DNA from: Chloroflexi bacterium CFX4
GTDB taxonomy: Bacteria > Chloroflexota > Anaerolineae > Aggregatilineales > UBA2796
Assembly: GCA_021404685.1 (NCBI GenBank)
Contig: QWHC01000001.1
Location: 310,001 to 374,000, forward strand
Length of the DNA: 64,000 nucleotides
Direction: 5' to 3'
A program made the position numbers and the translations under genes. Of the stretch, positions 49,561 to 58,393 are shown piece after piece; the stretch's first letter is position 1; the number at the start of each line of letters is the position of its first letter. Under the pieces are notes generated by a model. That model was given only the letters and a program-made list of their open reading frames with translations. It was not told where the DNA came from and made no database searches.

Positions 49561-51600
49561 TTAGCTGCCCAAGCCAAGCAGCCCGAGCAGAATGCGCCGC
49601 AGCAAGTCGTTTTGGGTAGGCGTGGGCGTAGGGGTAGGTGCGATGGGCGTCAGGGGCGGCTCCTCAGTGGGAACTTCGGGCGGCGGCGTTGGCTCTGCCA
49701 CTTCGGTTTGGAAGGTGTAGCGTAGGCTGCTCTGCTGGCGCAGTTCGTCAATGTAGGCGATGGTGAACGTCACCGCCAAGTCGCCGCTCTCCAAGGGGAT
49801 GACCACAGCATTCACAGTCGCATCCTCGCCATTGTTCAGGCTGTTCAGGGGACTTTTCGCGCCTTCCACCACCATGCCGTTTTGCGCTTCAACGGCTGCT
49901 TCCAGCAGGCTGACGCGCTTCTCGCCCGTGTTCACAATCTCTAAGGCAAGCGGCAGCGGCTCACCGCCGTTGACGTTAGGCGGCAGCGGGCTTTGCAAGC
50001 GCACCTGCAAAGCGGGCGGCGCAACCACAACCACACTGGCGCGCAGTCCATCTTGGGTGGGCGCGCCATCGCTGCGCCGAATGTAGTTCAGCGTGATCGG
50101 CAAGCCATAAATGCCGCTGTTGATGGTGCCATTCACGATGAACTCTTGCACAATTTGCCGTGTGGTCGCGCCGATCTCGATGCTGCCAATGTACTGCGCG
50201 CCACCGCTGCCAATTGGCGCAAAGTTATCGCTGCCGCCGGTGCTGCGTCCGCCGCCGCTGCCGTCAGGCGTGCTGGGTGGCGCTGAGTCAACCGTGCCAA
50301 AGGTGAGCAAGGTTTCATCGGCGGCACTCGTCCCCACGTTTTCAATTTCTAGGGTGAGCGTGAAGCGATCACCGGGCGATAGTTTTTCCTTGCTCAACTG
50401 ATAGCTCTTGATAAGCAGTAGTGGGCGATCCACCACGGTGCGCGCAATGTTGATCGTAAGGCTGGTCACCACCTCTTGCGTTTTGTCTTCTACCACTGAG
50501 CTAATGGTGACGGGCTGCGGCTGTGCGCCAACCTTTGCCGCGCTGCTGGCAACCATGCTCACCCGCATTTGGCGGCGCTCGCCGGCAGCCAGATCGCCCA
50601 TCGGGAAGGCATTGCCCTGCGCGCCTGCCAGCAGCACGCCGCTTTCGCCCGTAAAGCGCAGCAGCACTTGGCGGGCTGTTTCGTTGCCGTTGTTGGTCAG
50701 CGTTAGATCAAGCGTGACAGGCTCACCGGGTGGCACAGGGTCAGGGTTCACGCGGTATTCAGTCAGCGTGACTTGTGAGGCAAGCACCACTTTCTCAACG
50801 GTCACGCTCAGGAATGCCTTACTGGTGTAGGCTTTCCCTTCCATGTCCAAAAAGCTGAACAGGATCGGGATCGGGTTGGGCCCGGAAGGCGCGTCCACCG
50901 CAGCAACGATGTTGAGTGTTGCTTGCGCCTTGCCGCCAATCGGGATGTTTGGCAGCAGCACCGCCGCTTGCCCATCCGCAGGGAAGAATTTGGCGCCGCT
51001 TTCGATGGCAACGCTGACTCCGCGTGCGGTGCGGTTGCCCTGATTGACCACCTCAAAGCTGAGCGTGAGCGCGCTGCCGGGCGTAATTTTGGCAGGCGAT
51101 GCGCTGAAATTCTGCACAACAAGCGTCGGCTGACCAGGGATGAGCGTTGGCTCTGGCGTTGGGCTAGGCGGCGGCGTTGGCGTGGTCGGCGCGGGCAAGA
51201 TGACTAGTGGATCGGGCGAGAGCGCCGCGCCGCCCAGCGGATCAATGACTTCGATGCCATACTGACCTTGCGGCAGCGACTCCGGCACTTTGCCAATCAG
51301 GACGCCGTTACTGACGACAGTCGTATCAATCACACCGAACCCAATCAGGCGAATGCGTGTGTTCGGCGTGAAGTTACCACCATAAACGGTCAGGCTGCCG
51401 CCCTTACCCTCAGTCAGCAGGCGCGGCTCAGCGCGGTAGGTGAACACCGGTCCGCTGAAAGTTGGGAGGCTTGGCGGCGTGCTATCTTGTGCGGTGATGC
51501 GCCCGATGGGCAAGCTGCCCAGCAGCCATAACAATCCAACCATAACTATACTGAACGACCAAAAGAGCGCGGCGCGCCGCGCACGCGAATCAGAGACCAT
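49561..51600 (-). CDS. Exported multi-CARDB surface protein
   Basis: A 679-residue protein with an N-terminal signal anchor (about 12-37). An IPT/TIG-like domain follows ('RLLTEGKGGSLTVYGGNFTPNTRIRLIGFG', 45-120). After a Thr/Pro linker, several CARDB-type Ig repeats are seen ('ITPGSALTLSFEVVNQGNRTARGV', 'PVPPGEPVTLDLTLTNNGNETARQV', 'LSPGDRFTLTLEIENVGTSAADETLL', 'VNGGEPLPLALEIVNTGEKRVSLL'). It ends in a Pro/Thr stretch and a short hydrophobic tail ('LLRRILLGLLGLGS'). It overlaps the ABC ATPase gene by 11 bases. No MacB/FtsX-like permease is present, so this protein may take the extracellular partner role of the system. Confidence 0.87.
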   Translation of the reverse strand: MVSDSRARRAALFWSFSIVMVGLLWLLGSLPIGRITAQDSTPPSLPTFSGPVFTYRAEPRLLTEGKGGSLTVYGGNFTPNTRIRLIGFGVIDTTVVSNGVLIGKVPESLPQGQYGIEVIDPLGGAALSPDPLVILPAPTTPTPPPSPTPEPTLIPGQPTLVVQNFSASPAKITPGSALTLSFEVVNQGNRTARGVSVAIESGAKFFPADGQAAVLLPNIPIGGKAQATLNIVAAVDAPSGPNPIPILFSFLDMEGKAYTSKAFLSVTVEKVVLASQVTLTEYRVNPDPVPPGEPVTLDLTLTNNGNETARQVLLRFTGESGVLLAGAQGNAFPMGDLAAGERRQMRVSMVASSAAKVGAQPQPVTISSVVEDKTQEVVTSLTINIARTVVDRPLLLIKSYQLSKEKLSPGDRFTLTLEIENVGTSAADETLLTFGTVDSAPPSTPDGSGGGRSTGGSDNFAPIGSGGAQYIGSIEIGATTRQIVQEFIVNGTINSGIYGLPITLNYIRRSDGAPTQDGLRASVVVVAPPALQVRLQSPLPPNVNGGEPLPLALEIVNTGEKRVSLLEAAVEAQNGMVVEGAKSPLNSLNNGEDATVNAVVIPLESGDLAVTFTIAYIDELRQQSSLRYTFQTEVAEPTPPPEVPTEEPPLTPIAPTPTPTPTQNDLLRRILLGLLGLGS

Positions 51601-52342
51601 CGGTAAGCGTTTCCTCTGCTGGCTGTGCCAACCCTAAGTGTTCATCACCAATAATGCGCCCATCTTTCAGGCGAATCATCCGATCAGCGTATTTGGCAAC
51701 GCCTTCATCATGCGTCACCACCACAATGGTCTTGCCGTTCTTCGAGCAAAGCTGGCGCAAAAGTTCCATAACGAGCGTGCCGGTGCGGCTATCTAAGGCA
51801 CCAGTTGGCTCATCAGCAACCACAATCGGCGGATTGTTGAACAGCGCACGGGCAATTGCCACGCGCTGCTGCTGCCCGCCGCTAAGTTGGTTCGGACGGT
51901 TATTCAAGCGATCACCCATCCCTAAAAAGGTGAGCAGCTTCGCGGCGCGTGTTTCGCGCTCTAGGCGCGGCATGTTGTTAAAAATGCCCGGCAGCGCCAC
52001 ATTCTCAAGGGCGGTTAGCGTGCCGATCAGGTTGAAGGACTGAAAGACGAAGCCGATCATCTCGCGGCGGAAACGTGCCAAGGCCTCACCGCCGATCCGA
52101 TCTACGGGCTTGCCGCTAATGATGATCTCGCCACCGCTAGGACGATCCAAGCCCGTCAGGACGTAGAGCAACGTGCTTTTGCCCGAACCACTAGCGCCCA
52201 TGATTGCGGCAAACTGCCCACGCGGAATCTGAATGTTCACCCGATCAAGCGCCTGCACCTGTTGATCGCCAAGTTGAAAGACTTTGCTCAGGTTGCGCCC
52301 GACGATGTAAGTTGGGTCGGCTGTCCGTATAGGAGTAGGCAT
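51590..52342 (-). CDS. ABC transporter ATP-binding protein (LolD/MacB-like)
   Basis: A 250-residue ABC ATPase. Walker A is 'MGASGSGKSTLLYVL' (about 48-62), the Q-loop 'VFQSFNLIGTLTALENVALP', the signature 'LSGGQQQRVAIARAL', Walker B 'PIVVADEPTGALD' and the H-loop 'IVVVTHDEGVAKYADRMI'. The closest functional group is LolD/MacB/FtsE-type ATPases, which work with FtsX-like permeases. The permease gene is missing here: the flanking genes encode a CARDB protein (11-base overlap) and a YIP1-like membrane protein. A distant permease or an unusual complex is implied. Confidence 0.94.
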   Translation of the reverse strand: MPTPIRTADPTYIVGRNLSKVFQLGDQQVQALDRVNIQIPRGQFAAIMGASGSGKSTLLYVLTGLDRPSGGEIIISGKPVDRIGGEALARFRREMIGFVFQSFNLIGTLTALENVALPGIFNNMPRLERETRAAKLLTFLGMGDRLNNRPNQLSGGQQQRVAIARALFNNPPIVVADEPTGALDSRTGTLVMELLRQLCSKNGKTIVVVTHDEGVAKYADRMIRLKDGRIIGDEHLGLAQPAEETLTDGL

Positions 52343-52360
52343 AGGTGTTCACCACCGCGC

Positions 52361-53254
52361 TTAGGGCGTATCAGGTGGCGTATCAGTGGGCAAGCTGATC
52401 AGCTCTGGCAGCGGGAGAGGTGGTGCGCGCAGCGTGCCGCTTACAATCGGCGCAAAAATGGCGAAGAATGCCCAAGTCAGGGTGACGAAGAAGGCAGCCG
52501 CCCTGCCGCCGCGCAAGGCGTAGCGCGCACCCAGATAAACGAGGACGAGCATCCACAGCCCGAAGAGTGTTAGCTGCGCCAGCGCCGAATAGATCACATC
52601 ACGGAGGAACGGCGCGAAGGTGTCAAAGCCTTGAATATCCTTCACCAAGCCGCTTAGCCCTTGCGCGCCGAGTTTGCCGCCGTTGCTGTAGTAGAGAAGT
52701 TGCACGCCTGCCATGATGGCAAACGGCAAACTTGCCCAGATTGCCACTTGCAGGTTAATGCCAAACGGCGGCGGCAGACCGCGTACTAGTGAAACAAAGC
52801 TGAGCAGGAAGCTCAGCGCAAACCACCCGAAAAAGAGCCCGCTGGCGGCAACCATGCCAGTGATGATCGTATCGGCGGCATCAGGGCTGTTGGCGGCAGG
52901 TGCCTCACCACCCATGTTCGGTGGGGCGCCTTCAAAGGGCGGTGCGCCGCCGGGCATTCCTTCAAAGGGTGGTGCGCCGCCGGGTATTCCTTCAAAGGGT
53001 GGTGCGCCGCCGGGTATTCCTTCGCTAGGCGGTGCTGCGCTGTTCATCTCGGCTTGGCGCACGCCACTGGCGCCGATCAGAAATAGGATTAGGATGGCTG
53101 CCCATAGCCACACCCGCGATTCTGGCTGCGGCACGGAAAGCACACGGAAAAACAGCACGGGCTGCAACAGCACCATGCGAACATGCCCAAGCAGCCCACG
53201 CGGACGGCTGCGTAACACAATCTCGGTTGTAGAACGACGCGCTGGTGTAGACAT
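52361..53254 (-). CDS. YIP1-like multi-pass membrane protein with EGIPGGAPPF repeats
   Basis: A 297-residue protein. The N-terminal 'GLLGHVRMVLLQPVLFFRVL' and four or five later membrane helices ('GMVAASGLFFGWFALSFLLSFVSLV', 'QVAIWASLPFAIMAGVQLLYY', 'ALAQLTLFGLWMLVLVYLGARYAL', 'AAAFFVTLTWAFFAIFAPIVSG') match the YIP1 family layout. Between the first and second helices is a low-complexity loop with three tandem 'EGIPGGAPPF'-type decapeptides, encoded by 30-base repeats. Such proteins commonly sit in operons with LolD-like ATPases in Chloroflexota. The ABC gene follows 18 bases after its stop. Confidence 0.8.
   Translation of the reverse strand: MSTPARRSTTEIVLRSRPRGLLGHVRMVLLQPVLFFRVLSVPQPESRVWLWAAILILFLIGASGVRQAEMNSAAPPSEGIPGGAPPFEGIPGGAPPFEGMPGGAPPFEGAPPNMGGEAPAANSPDAADTIITGMVAASGLFFGWFALSFLLSFVSLVRGLPPPFGINLQVAIWASLPFAIMAGVQLLYYSNGGKLGAQGLSGLVKDIQGFDTFAPFLRDVIYSALAQLTLFGLWMLVLVYLGARYALRGGRAAAFFVTLTWAFFAIFAPIVSGTLRAPPLPLPELISLPTDTPPDTP
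52931..53020. repeat. Three tandem 30-base repeats inside the YIP1-like gene
   Basis: Three consecutive 30-base units (52931-52960, 52961-52990, 52991-53020) differ at only a few bases, with partial copies on both sides (for example 53021-53040). Each encodes ten residues of 'EGIPGGAPPF' type, so copy-number change would keep the frame. Confidence 0.85.
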
Positions 53255-53314
53255 AGCCTAACTAGTGATTCTCCCCGCGCTCATCATACCATAGAAGGCA
53301 AGCCTGAGTCTAAC

Positions 53315-53364
53315 GGTAGGCAAACCGCCTACCAAGCGGTGTGTGCGCGTCAGGGAGGCGCACA
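53315..53364 (-). terminator. Two hairpins after the sortase gene
   Basis: GGTAGGC / GCCTACC (53315-53333, 5-base loop) and TGTGCGC / GCGCACA (53342-53364) lie between the sortase stop and the YIP1 gene on the same strand. Neither has a T-run. The rest of the 179-base gap shows nothing clear. Confidence 0.45.
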
Positions 53365-53433
53365 AGGGCATATTGAGAAGGGAAAGACTCTAAACGGTTT
53401 TTCCCTTCTTTCTACAATCTTTTGAACAGTTTC

Positions 53434-54546
53434 TTATTTTAGGGCGGCAAAAACCACAATGCGCCGTGTGTTGACGCGATAGGGGTAGCATGAGATGAGG
53501 GTCAGCCGCTGCGTATCGCCGCCGCCTGCCAGCACCCAAACATCGGTTGGCGCGACGATCTGATGCCCCTTGATCACACCGCGATCCGTGTTTGGCTGCA
53601 CCACATAGATATATTCCTTCGTCCAAGTGTTAACGATGATCTCGTCGCCGGGTTGCAGACGGTCTAGGTGGCGGAAAATCTCGCCATAAACGTCGTTGTG
53701 CGCTGAAAGCACCATGTTGCCGCGTTCGCCGGGATTCGCGCTACCGATGTGGTGTCCCACGCCGAGTTTGAGTGCTTCCCAATCGTCGCCCGTCACGATT
53801 TGGCTATCCACGCCGATGCGCGGAATGCGAATGCGGACAGGCCCTTCGCGGCTGGGTGTTGGGCGCTGGACGGGCAAGGCAGCCGCCAAGCTGACAAACT
53901 GATCGCGGTATTGGGCTGGCACTTCTTCAAGGTTGAAGACTGCCTCATCATCGCGGAAGGTATGCCCGCCGGGCAGCACCACTGCTGCAATGTTGATGAT
54001 CGGCGTTGGTGTGGGCGGCACAAACTGAGCGCGGCGCGTTGCCTCTGCCTCTGCTTGTAGGGCTGCCGTCTGCTGCGAGACTTCATCAAAAGATTGCAGC
54101 AAGCCGATCACCAAAAAGATCAAGCCGACCACAGCCACAACCTCAACGGCGGTCAAGGCGGCATTCCAAAGGTGCTTGCGTTGTTTGCGCGCCCGTTCGC
54201 GGGTGGGTGGTGGCTGGGCGCGGCGGCTGGCACGCGCCTCTAGCTCATCTTCAAAGGTTACGTCGGCAAAATAATCGGCGCGGCGTGCCATTGGCACTGC
54301 CATGGGCGGCGGCGGGGCAGGTTCAGGCGCAGCCTCAGCCGAGTCGGGCGTATCGGTAGGGACAGGCGCAAGGTGCGGTGCAAGGCGCTCTGCATTATCC
54401 ACCTCAATTGGGCGTGCGCCGGCAATGCGCCGCCCCTTACCTTCATAGGTCTGAAGGCGGGCAAGGCGCGCCTCGCGCTTGCGAATGGCGAGGATGCGCT
54501 CTAGTTCTTCAATGGAGAGTTCATCTACTGGGCGTTTATCACGCAT
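53434..54546 (-). CDS. Sortase
   Basis: A 370-residue membrane-bound transpeptidase. A long charged, Pro-rich cytoplasmic N terminus (1-120) is followed by one membrane helix (about 126-150) and a short coiled coil. The C-terminal sortase domain begins near 225 ('PVRIRIPRIGVDSQIV'). The catalytic triad is visible: His283 in 'MVLSAHND', Cys353 in 'LTLISCYPY' and Arg361/362 in 'NTRRIVVF'. The 'T-L-x-S/T-C' spacing suits class D or E sortases. It follows a methyltransferase gene by 19 bases. No protein in this window shows an obvious LPxTG-type sorting tail. Confidence 0.93.
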   Translation of the reverse strand: MRDKRPVDELSIEELERILAIRKREARLARLQTYEGKGRRIAGARPIEVDNAERLAPHLAPVPTDTPDSAEAAPEPAPPPPMAVPMARRADYFADVTFEDELEARASRRAQPPPTRERARKQRKHLWNAALTAVEVVAVVGLIFLVIGLLQSFDEVSQQTAALQAEAEATRRAQFVPPTPTPIINIAAVVLPGGHTFRDDEAVFNLEEVPAQYRDQFVSLAAALPVQRPTPSREGPVRIRIPRIGVDSQIVTGDDWEALKLGVGHHIGSANPGERGNMVLSAHNDVYGEIFRHLDRLQPGDEIIVNTWTKEYIYVVQPNTDRGVIKGHQIVAPTDVWVLAGGGDTQRLTLISCYPYRVNTRRIVVFAALK

Positions 54547-54565
54547 GGTAGGTCAACCTCAACAA

Positions 54566-55438
54566 CTACAGGCGTTTCGCTGCGACGGCGAACACCTCAC
54601 GTTCAAAGAACCAGCGGAAAGGCGGCAGCCGAAAGACTGCGCCGCGCAGCAGGTCAATCAGGATTGGATTTTGCCTACCCTGCGGCGGTGAATCCAACCA
54701 AACGCGGCTGCGAAAGCCTGCTTTGGCAAGCGCACGCCGCAGACTGAGCATAGATTGCTCATTCACATGCACCTCTTGGTTGGCGCCCACCAGAAACGCA
54801 CGCGGATTGGCGGGATAGCGTGCGCCTTGCCCGATCAGGCGGCGGAAGGCGCGCACCATTGGGTAGGCATAGCGGTCGTACCAGACGTTCGGCGCAGTGT
54901 GAACGATCAGGCGTCCGTCGGGCTTCAGCACGCGGTGAATCTCGCGCAGTGCCTCGTGCAGTTCCCAAGGGTGCAGATGTTCCACCACGTCAAAGAGCAG
55001 CACACGGTCGAAGTAGCCTGTTGGGAAGGGCAGCCGCTTGGCATCCGCCTGTGCGACGCCCGTCTTGCCGGGCGCGCCGGTGGTGTTCTGCACAATATCT
55101 TTGGAAAGCTGCACAGCGACGATGGCATAATCAATGCCATAGGCGTGCGCGCCAAGTTTGGCACAGTGCCGCAGAATTTCGCCGCGTCCGCAGCCAACAT
55201 CTAGCACCGTCATGCCATCCTCTACGGCAGCCAGCGCAAAGGCAGCGCTCAGGCGGCGCGAAAGGTGTTCGCCTTCGCTCCGCACAAACTCATCATAGCC
55301 TTCACAGGCGGTCAGGAAATATTCTTCGGTGTAGAGCGCTGATGAGACAGGCTTTTCAGGCGCGTGTGTAGACGTTTGGTGCGTTTGCTTTTCCAACGAA
55401 ACATCCGAACTTTCTAAGGTTTGAAGTCGGCTGAGCAT
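54566..55438 (-). CDS. SAM-dependent methyltransferase
   Basis: A 290-residue class I methyltransferase. 'VEDGMTVLDVGCGRGEILRHCAKLGAHAYGIDYA' holds the SAM-binding G-x-G-x-G and acidic residue. 'DAKRLPFPTGYFDRVLLFDVVEHLHPWELHEALREIHRVLKPDGRLIVHTAPN' covers motifs II-III. The C-terminal part resembles small-molecule or sugar methyltransferases that work on surface glycans. The annotated ATG at 55438 overlaps a strong -10 box, so translation may begin further in, for example at the TTG at 55396. The sortase gene follows by 19 bases. Confidence 0.88.
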   Translation of the reverse strand: MLSRLQTLESSDVSLEKQTHQTSTHAPEKPVSSALYTEEYFLTACEGYDEFVRSEGEHLSRRLSAAFALAAVEDGMTVLDVGCGRGEILRHCAKLGAHAYGIDYAIVAVQLSKDIVQNTTGAPGKTGVAQADAKRLPFPTGYFDRVLLFDVVEHLHPWELHEALREIHRVLKPDGRLIVHTAPNVWYDRYAYPMVRAFRRLIGQGARYPANPRAFLVGANQEVHVNEQSMLSLRRALAKAGFRSRVWLDSPPQGRQNPILIDLLRGAVFRLPPFRWFFEREVFAVAAKRL

Positions 55439-55464
55439 TATAGCAGGCTCTGCGGCATGGGCAA
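55437..55464 (-). promoter_or_regulatory. Promoter overlapping the start of the methyltransferase gene
   Basis: On the minus strand TTGCCC (55459-55464), a 16-base spacer and TATAAT (55437-55442) make a strong promoter. Its -10 box overlaps the ATG at 55438. Transcription would begin near 55430, inside the present reading frame. Confidence 0.55.
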
Positions 55465-55487
55465 AATGTGCGCGGCGCAGCCAACCC

Positions 55488-55550
55488 CTAGCCCTGCCCT
55501 TTCCCCGCAAGCAGGGAAAGGGAATCAGCGTGGGATTTAGGGTGGGGTCA
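55488..55550. repeat. Intergenic inverted repeat related to the one near 16.66 kb
   Basis: CCCTTTCCC (55497-55505) and GGGAAAGGG (55514-55522) form a perfect 9-base stem with an 8-base loop. They are flanked by looser ACCCCTAGCCCT and AGGGTGGGGT arms. The core also occurs at 16655-16694. This looks like a dispersed intergenic repeat (REP or MITE-like). It lies after valS and before the leftward methyltransferase. Confidence 0.6.
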
Positions 55551-55631
55551 ATTCTTAGCCCAATTAGGGCAGCGCCCACCCTTGATCTTCACAACGCTTG
55601 GCTGCTTTCTGGCATCCGCGCACAGATAAAA

Positions 55632-58256
55632 TTACAAGCCAGCCAGGCGCTCTTGCAGGGCGCTGTGGGCTTGGTGCAGTTCGGCAAGTTTAGCGCGCTC
55701 CTTCGCCACCACTTCCGGCTTGGCGCGGCTGACGAACTGCTCATTCGCAAGCATCTTCTCCGTCTTTTCGATCTGGGCGGCGAGGCTTGCCAGCTCTTTG
55801 CTCAGGCGCTCACGTTCTGCGTTCAGGTCAACCATGCCTGCCAACGGCAAGTAGAGCGTCACTTCGCCACTGACCACAGCGGCTGCCTGATCGGGCGGAT
55901 TGCCGTTAAGCGCCTCAAGGCGTTCCACATTGCACAGGCGGGAGAACATCTCGCCGTGCGCCGCCAGCCCTGCGCCGAAACTGCCGCCATCGGCAAGCAC
56001 GGTCAGGCGCTTGGCAGGGTCAACCTTATATTCGGCGCGCACGTTGCGAATTTTCACGATCAGATCGCGCAGCACATCCATCATTGCCTCTGCCGAATCA
56101 TCGTAGTAGCGCGCCTCTGCCACACACCACTGCGCCATGATCAGCGGCTGATCAGCGCTTTTATCGGGCAGGTAGCTCCAGATTTCTTCAGTGATGAACG
56201 GCATATAGGGATGCAGCAAGCGCAGCAGGCTATCCAGCACGTGCAGCAGCACGGCGCGAGTCTGCGCTTTGGCGGTCGCATCGGCGCCGTAGAGCGCGTT
56301 CTTGCTAATCTCCACATACCAATCAGCGAATTCATCCCATAGAAAATCGCGGATTTGGCGTCCTGCCTCACCGTAGAGATGCACATCAAACAAGCGCTGC
56401 ACGCTGGCGATCAGCTTATTTAGGCGGCTCAGAATCCAGCGGCTTGGCACATCCAGCGCATCAGGGGCAGGCAGCGCTTGCACGGCGTAGCCCTCACCGA
56501 GATTGGTCAGCACAAAGCGGGCAATCTGCCAGAGTTTGTTGCCAAAGTTGCGCCCATACTCGATCTGGCGCTCACCCAAGTTCATATCGTTGCCGGGCGT
56601 GCCGCCGGTCAGCAAGGTGAAGCGTAGGGCGTCGGTGCTGTATTTCTGCATCGCCTCACGCGGATCGATCACGTTGCCTTTGGTCTTGCTCATCTTCTCG
56701 CCGTGTTCATCGCGCACCAAGCCGTGCAAATACACGGTATGGAACGGCGCTTGATCGGTGAACCACAAGCCCATCATGATCATGCGTGCCACCCAGAAGA
56801 ACAAGATATCGTAGCCCGTCTCTAGCACGTCGGTTGGGTAGTAGCGGGCGAGATCGGGCGTTTGCTGGGGCCAGCCAAGCGTGCTGAAGGGCCACAAGCC
56901 GCTGCTGAACCAGGTATCCAGCACGTCAGGGTCTTGGGTCAGGTTCGGATCGGTCAGGTCCTCGCGGGAGACGTAAAGATTGCCCGCTGCGTCGTACCAG
57001 ACCGGGATGCGGTGTCCCCACCACAATTGGCGGCTGATGCACCAATCCTTGATGTTTTCCAGCCAATTGAAGTAGATTTTCTCAAAGCGCTCTGGCACAA
57101 TCTTGATGCGCCCATCGCGCACGGCAGCAACCGCCTTCGCCGCGATCTGCTCCATGCGGACGAACCACTGCTCGCTGATCATCGGCTCGACGATCTCGCC
57201 GCCGCGTGTGGCACGTGGCGTGAGGCGCATGTATGGCTCAGTCTTGATCGTCAGGTCGGCGGCGGTCATATCTGCCCAGAGTTTCTCACGCGCCACAAAG
57301 CGATCCAAGCCTTCATAGGGGCCCGCCTCAGCATTGAGGGTGGCATCTTTGTTCATGATGCTCAGGATCGGCAGCTTGTGGCGCTGCGCGATCTCGTAAT
57401 CGCTGAAGTCGTGACCGGGCGTCACCTTGAGCGCGCCTGTCCCAAAGTCCCGATCCACATATTCATCGGCGATGATTGGGATCGGGCGGTTGAGCATTGG
57501 CACGTAGGCAATTTTGCCGATCAGGTGCTTGTAGCGCTCATCTTCGGGATGCACCGCAACGGCGGTATCACCAAGGATGGTCTCTGGGCGTGTGGTTGCC
57601 ACTGGGATGTATTGACCGCTTTCGGTTGGATATTTGAAGTAGTAGAGCGTGGCAGGCTCTTCGCTGGATTCGACCTCCAGATCGCTGACGGCGGTCTGCA
57701 AGCCGGGCGACCAATTGATCAGCCGTGTGCCGCGATAGATCAAGCCCTGCTCCCAGAGCGTGACGAATGCCTCGCGCACGGCACGCGAAAGCGATTCATC
57801 CAGCGTGAAGCGCTCCCGATCCCAATCGCAGGAAGCGCCTAGCAAGCGTAACTGCTGGACAATCTCGCCGCCATATTTCGCCTTCCATTGCCAAGCGCGC
57901 TCAGTGAACACCTCACGACCGACTGCCTCACGGCTGGTGCCTTCTTCTTTCAACAGGCGTTCCACCATCAACTGCGTGGCGATGCCGGCATGGTCGGTGC
58001 CAGGCACCCACAGGGCAGCCTTGCCGCGCATTCGCTCGTAGCGGATCATCAAATCTTCCACACTGACGAACATGGCATGTCCGAGATGCAATTCGCCCGT
58101 CACGTTGGGCGGCGGAATGGCGATCACGAAGGGCTTGGCTTCGGGCGGCGCACATTCAGGCTTAAACCAGCCGTTCGATTCCCAATAGTGGTAGAGGCGC
58201 GCCTCAGCCTCTGCATAGTTGAAATTCTTCGGCATTTCCTGCACGTTTTTTGGCAT
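55632..58256 (-). CDS. valS: Valine-tRNA ligase
   Basis: An 874-residue class Ia synthetase that charges tRNA-Val. The HIGH-type motif is in 'PPPNVTGELHLGHA' (57-60), the editing (CP1) domain has 'VATTRPETILGDTAVAVHP' and 'GTGALKVTPGHDFSDYEIAQRH', and the KMSKS motif is 'KMSKTKGNVIDP' (about 522). The anticodon-binding domain follows. The C-terminal coiled coil ('LNAERERLSKELASLAAQIEKTEKMLANEQF') is specific to ValRS. The start is the ATG at 58256. It is the second gene behind the T-box leader, 137 bases after the upstream methyltransferase. That gap holds a GCGGGC-AAT-GCCCGC hairpin (58297-58311) but no T-box motif. Confidence 0.97.
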   Translation of the reverse strand: MPKNVQEMPKNFNYAEAEARLYHYWESNGWFKPECAPPEAKPFVIAIPPPNVTGELHLGHAMFVSVEDLMIRYERMRGKAALWVPGTDHAGIATQLMVERLLKEEGTSREAVGREVFTERAWQWKAKYGGEIVQQLRLLGASCDWDRERFTLDESLSRAVREAFVTLWEQGLIYRGTRLINWSPGLQTAVSDLEVESSEEPATLYYFKYPTESGQYIPVATTRPETILGDTAVAVHPEDERYKHLIGKIAYVPMLNRPIPIIADEYVDRDFGTGALKVTPGHDFSDYEIAQRHKLPILSIMNKDATLNAEAGPYEGLDRFVAREKLWADMTAADLTIKTEPYMRLTPRATRGGEIVEPMISEQWFVRMEQIAAKAVAAVRDGRIKIVPERFEKIYFNWLENIKDWCISRQLWWGHRIPVWYDAAGNLYVSREDLTDPNLTQDPDVLDTWFSSGLWPFSTLGWPQQTPDLARYYPTDVLETGYDILFFWVARMIMMGLWFTDQAPFHTVYLHGLVRDEHGEKMSKTKGNVIDPREAMQKYSTDALRFTLLTGGTPGNDMNLGERQIEYGRNFGNKLWQIARFVLTNLGEGYAVQALPAPDALDVPSRWILSRLNKLIASVQRLFDVHLYGEAGRQIRDFLWDEFADWYVEISKNALYGADATAKAQTRAVLLHVLDSLLRLLHPYMPFITEEIWSYLPDKSADQPLIMAQWCVAEARYYDDSAEAMMDVLRDLIVKIRNVRAEYKVDPAKRLTVLADGGSFGAGLAAHGEMFSRLCNVERLEALNGNPPDQAAAVVSGEVTLYLPLAGMVDLNAERERLSKELASLAAQIEKTEKMLANEQFVSRAKPEVVAKERAKLAELHQAHSALQERLAGL

Positions 58257-58393
58257 AGTGGCTCATCCCTCACAGGTTCGAGAACATACATAAAGGGCGG
58301 GCAATGCCCGCAGCGGCAACCGATCTTCCATACGCACAACACCTACATCATCGCCTGTCACAGGCATCACCTCCCTTCATATGCTATGCCAAA

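Noticed and set aside
52931..53040. Tandem repeats as a possible CRISPR array
   Set aside because: The units are contiguous, lack unique spacers, and lie in frame inside a coding gene.
56862..57842. Long open frame antisense to valS (326 codons)
   Set aside because: It lies wholly within the conserved synthetase gene, has no family resemblance, and its existence follows from GC-rich codon bias.
58257..58393. Second T-box or attenuator directly before valS
   Set aside because: A GCGGGC-AAT-GCCCGC hairpin is present, but there is no T-box motif, no stem I and no T-run.
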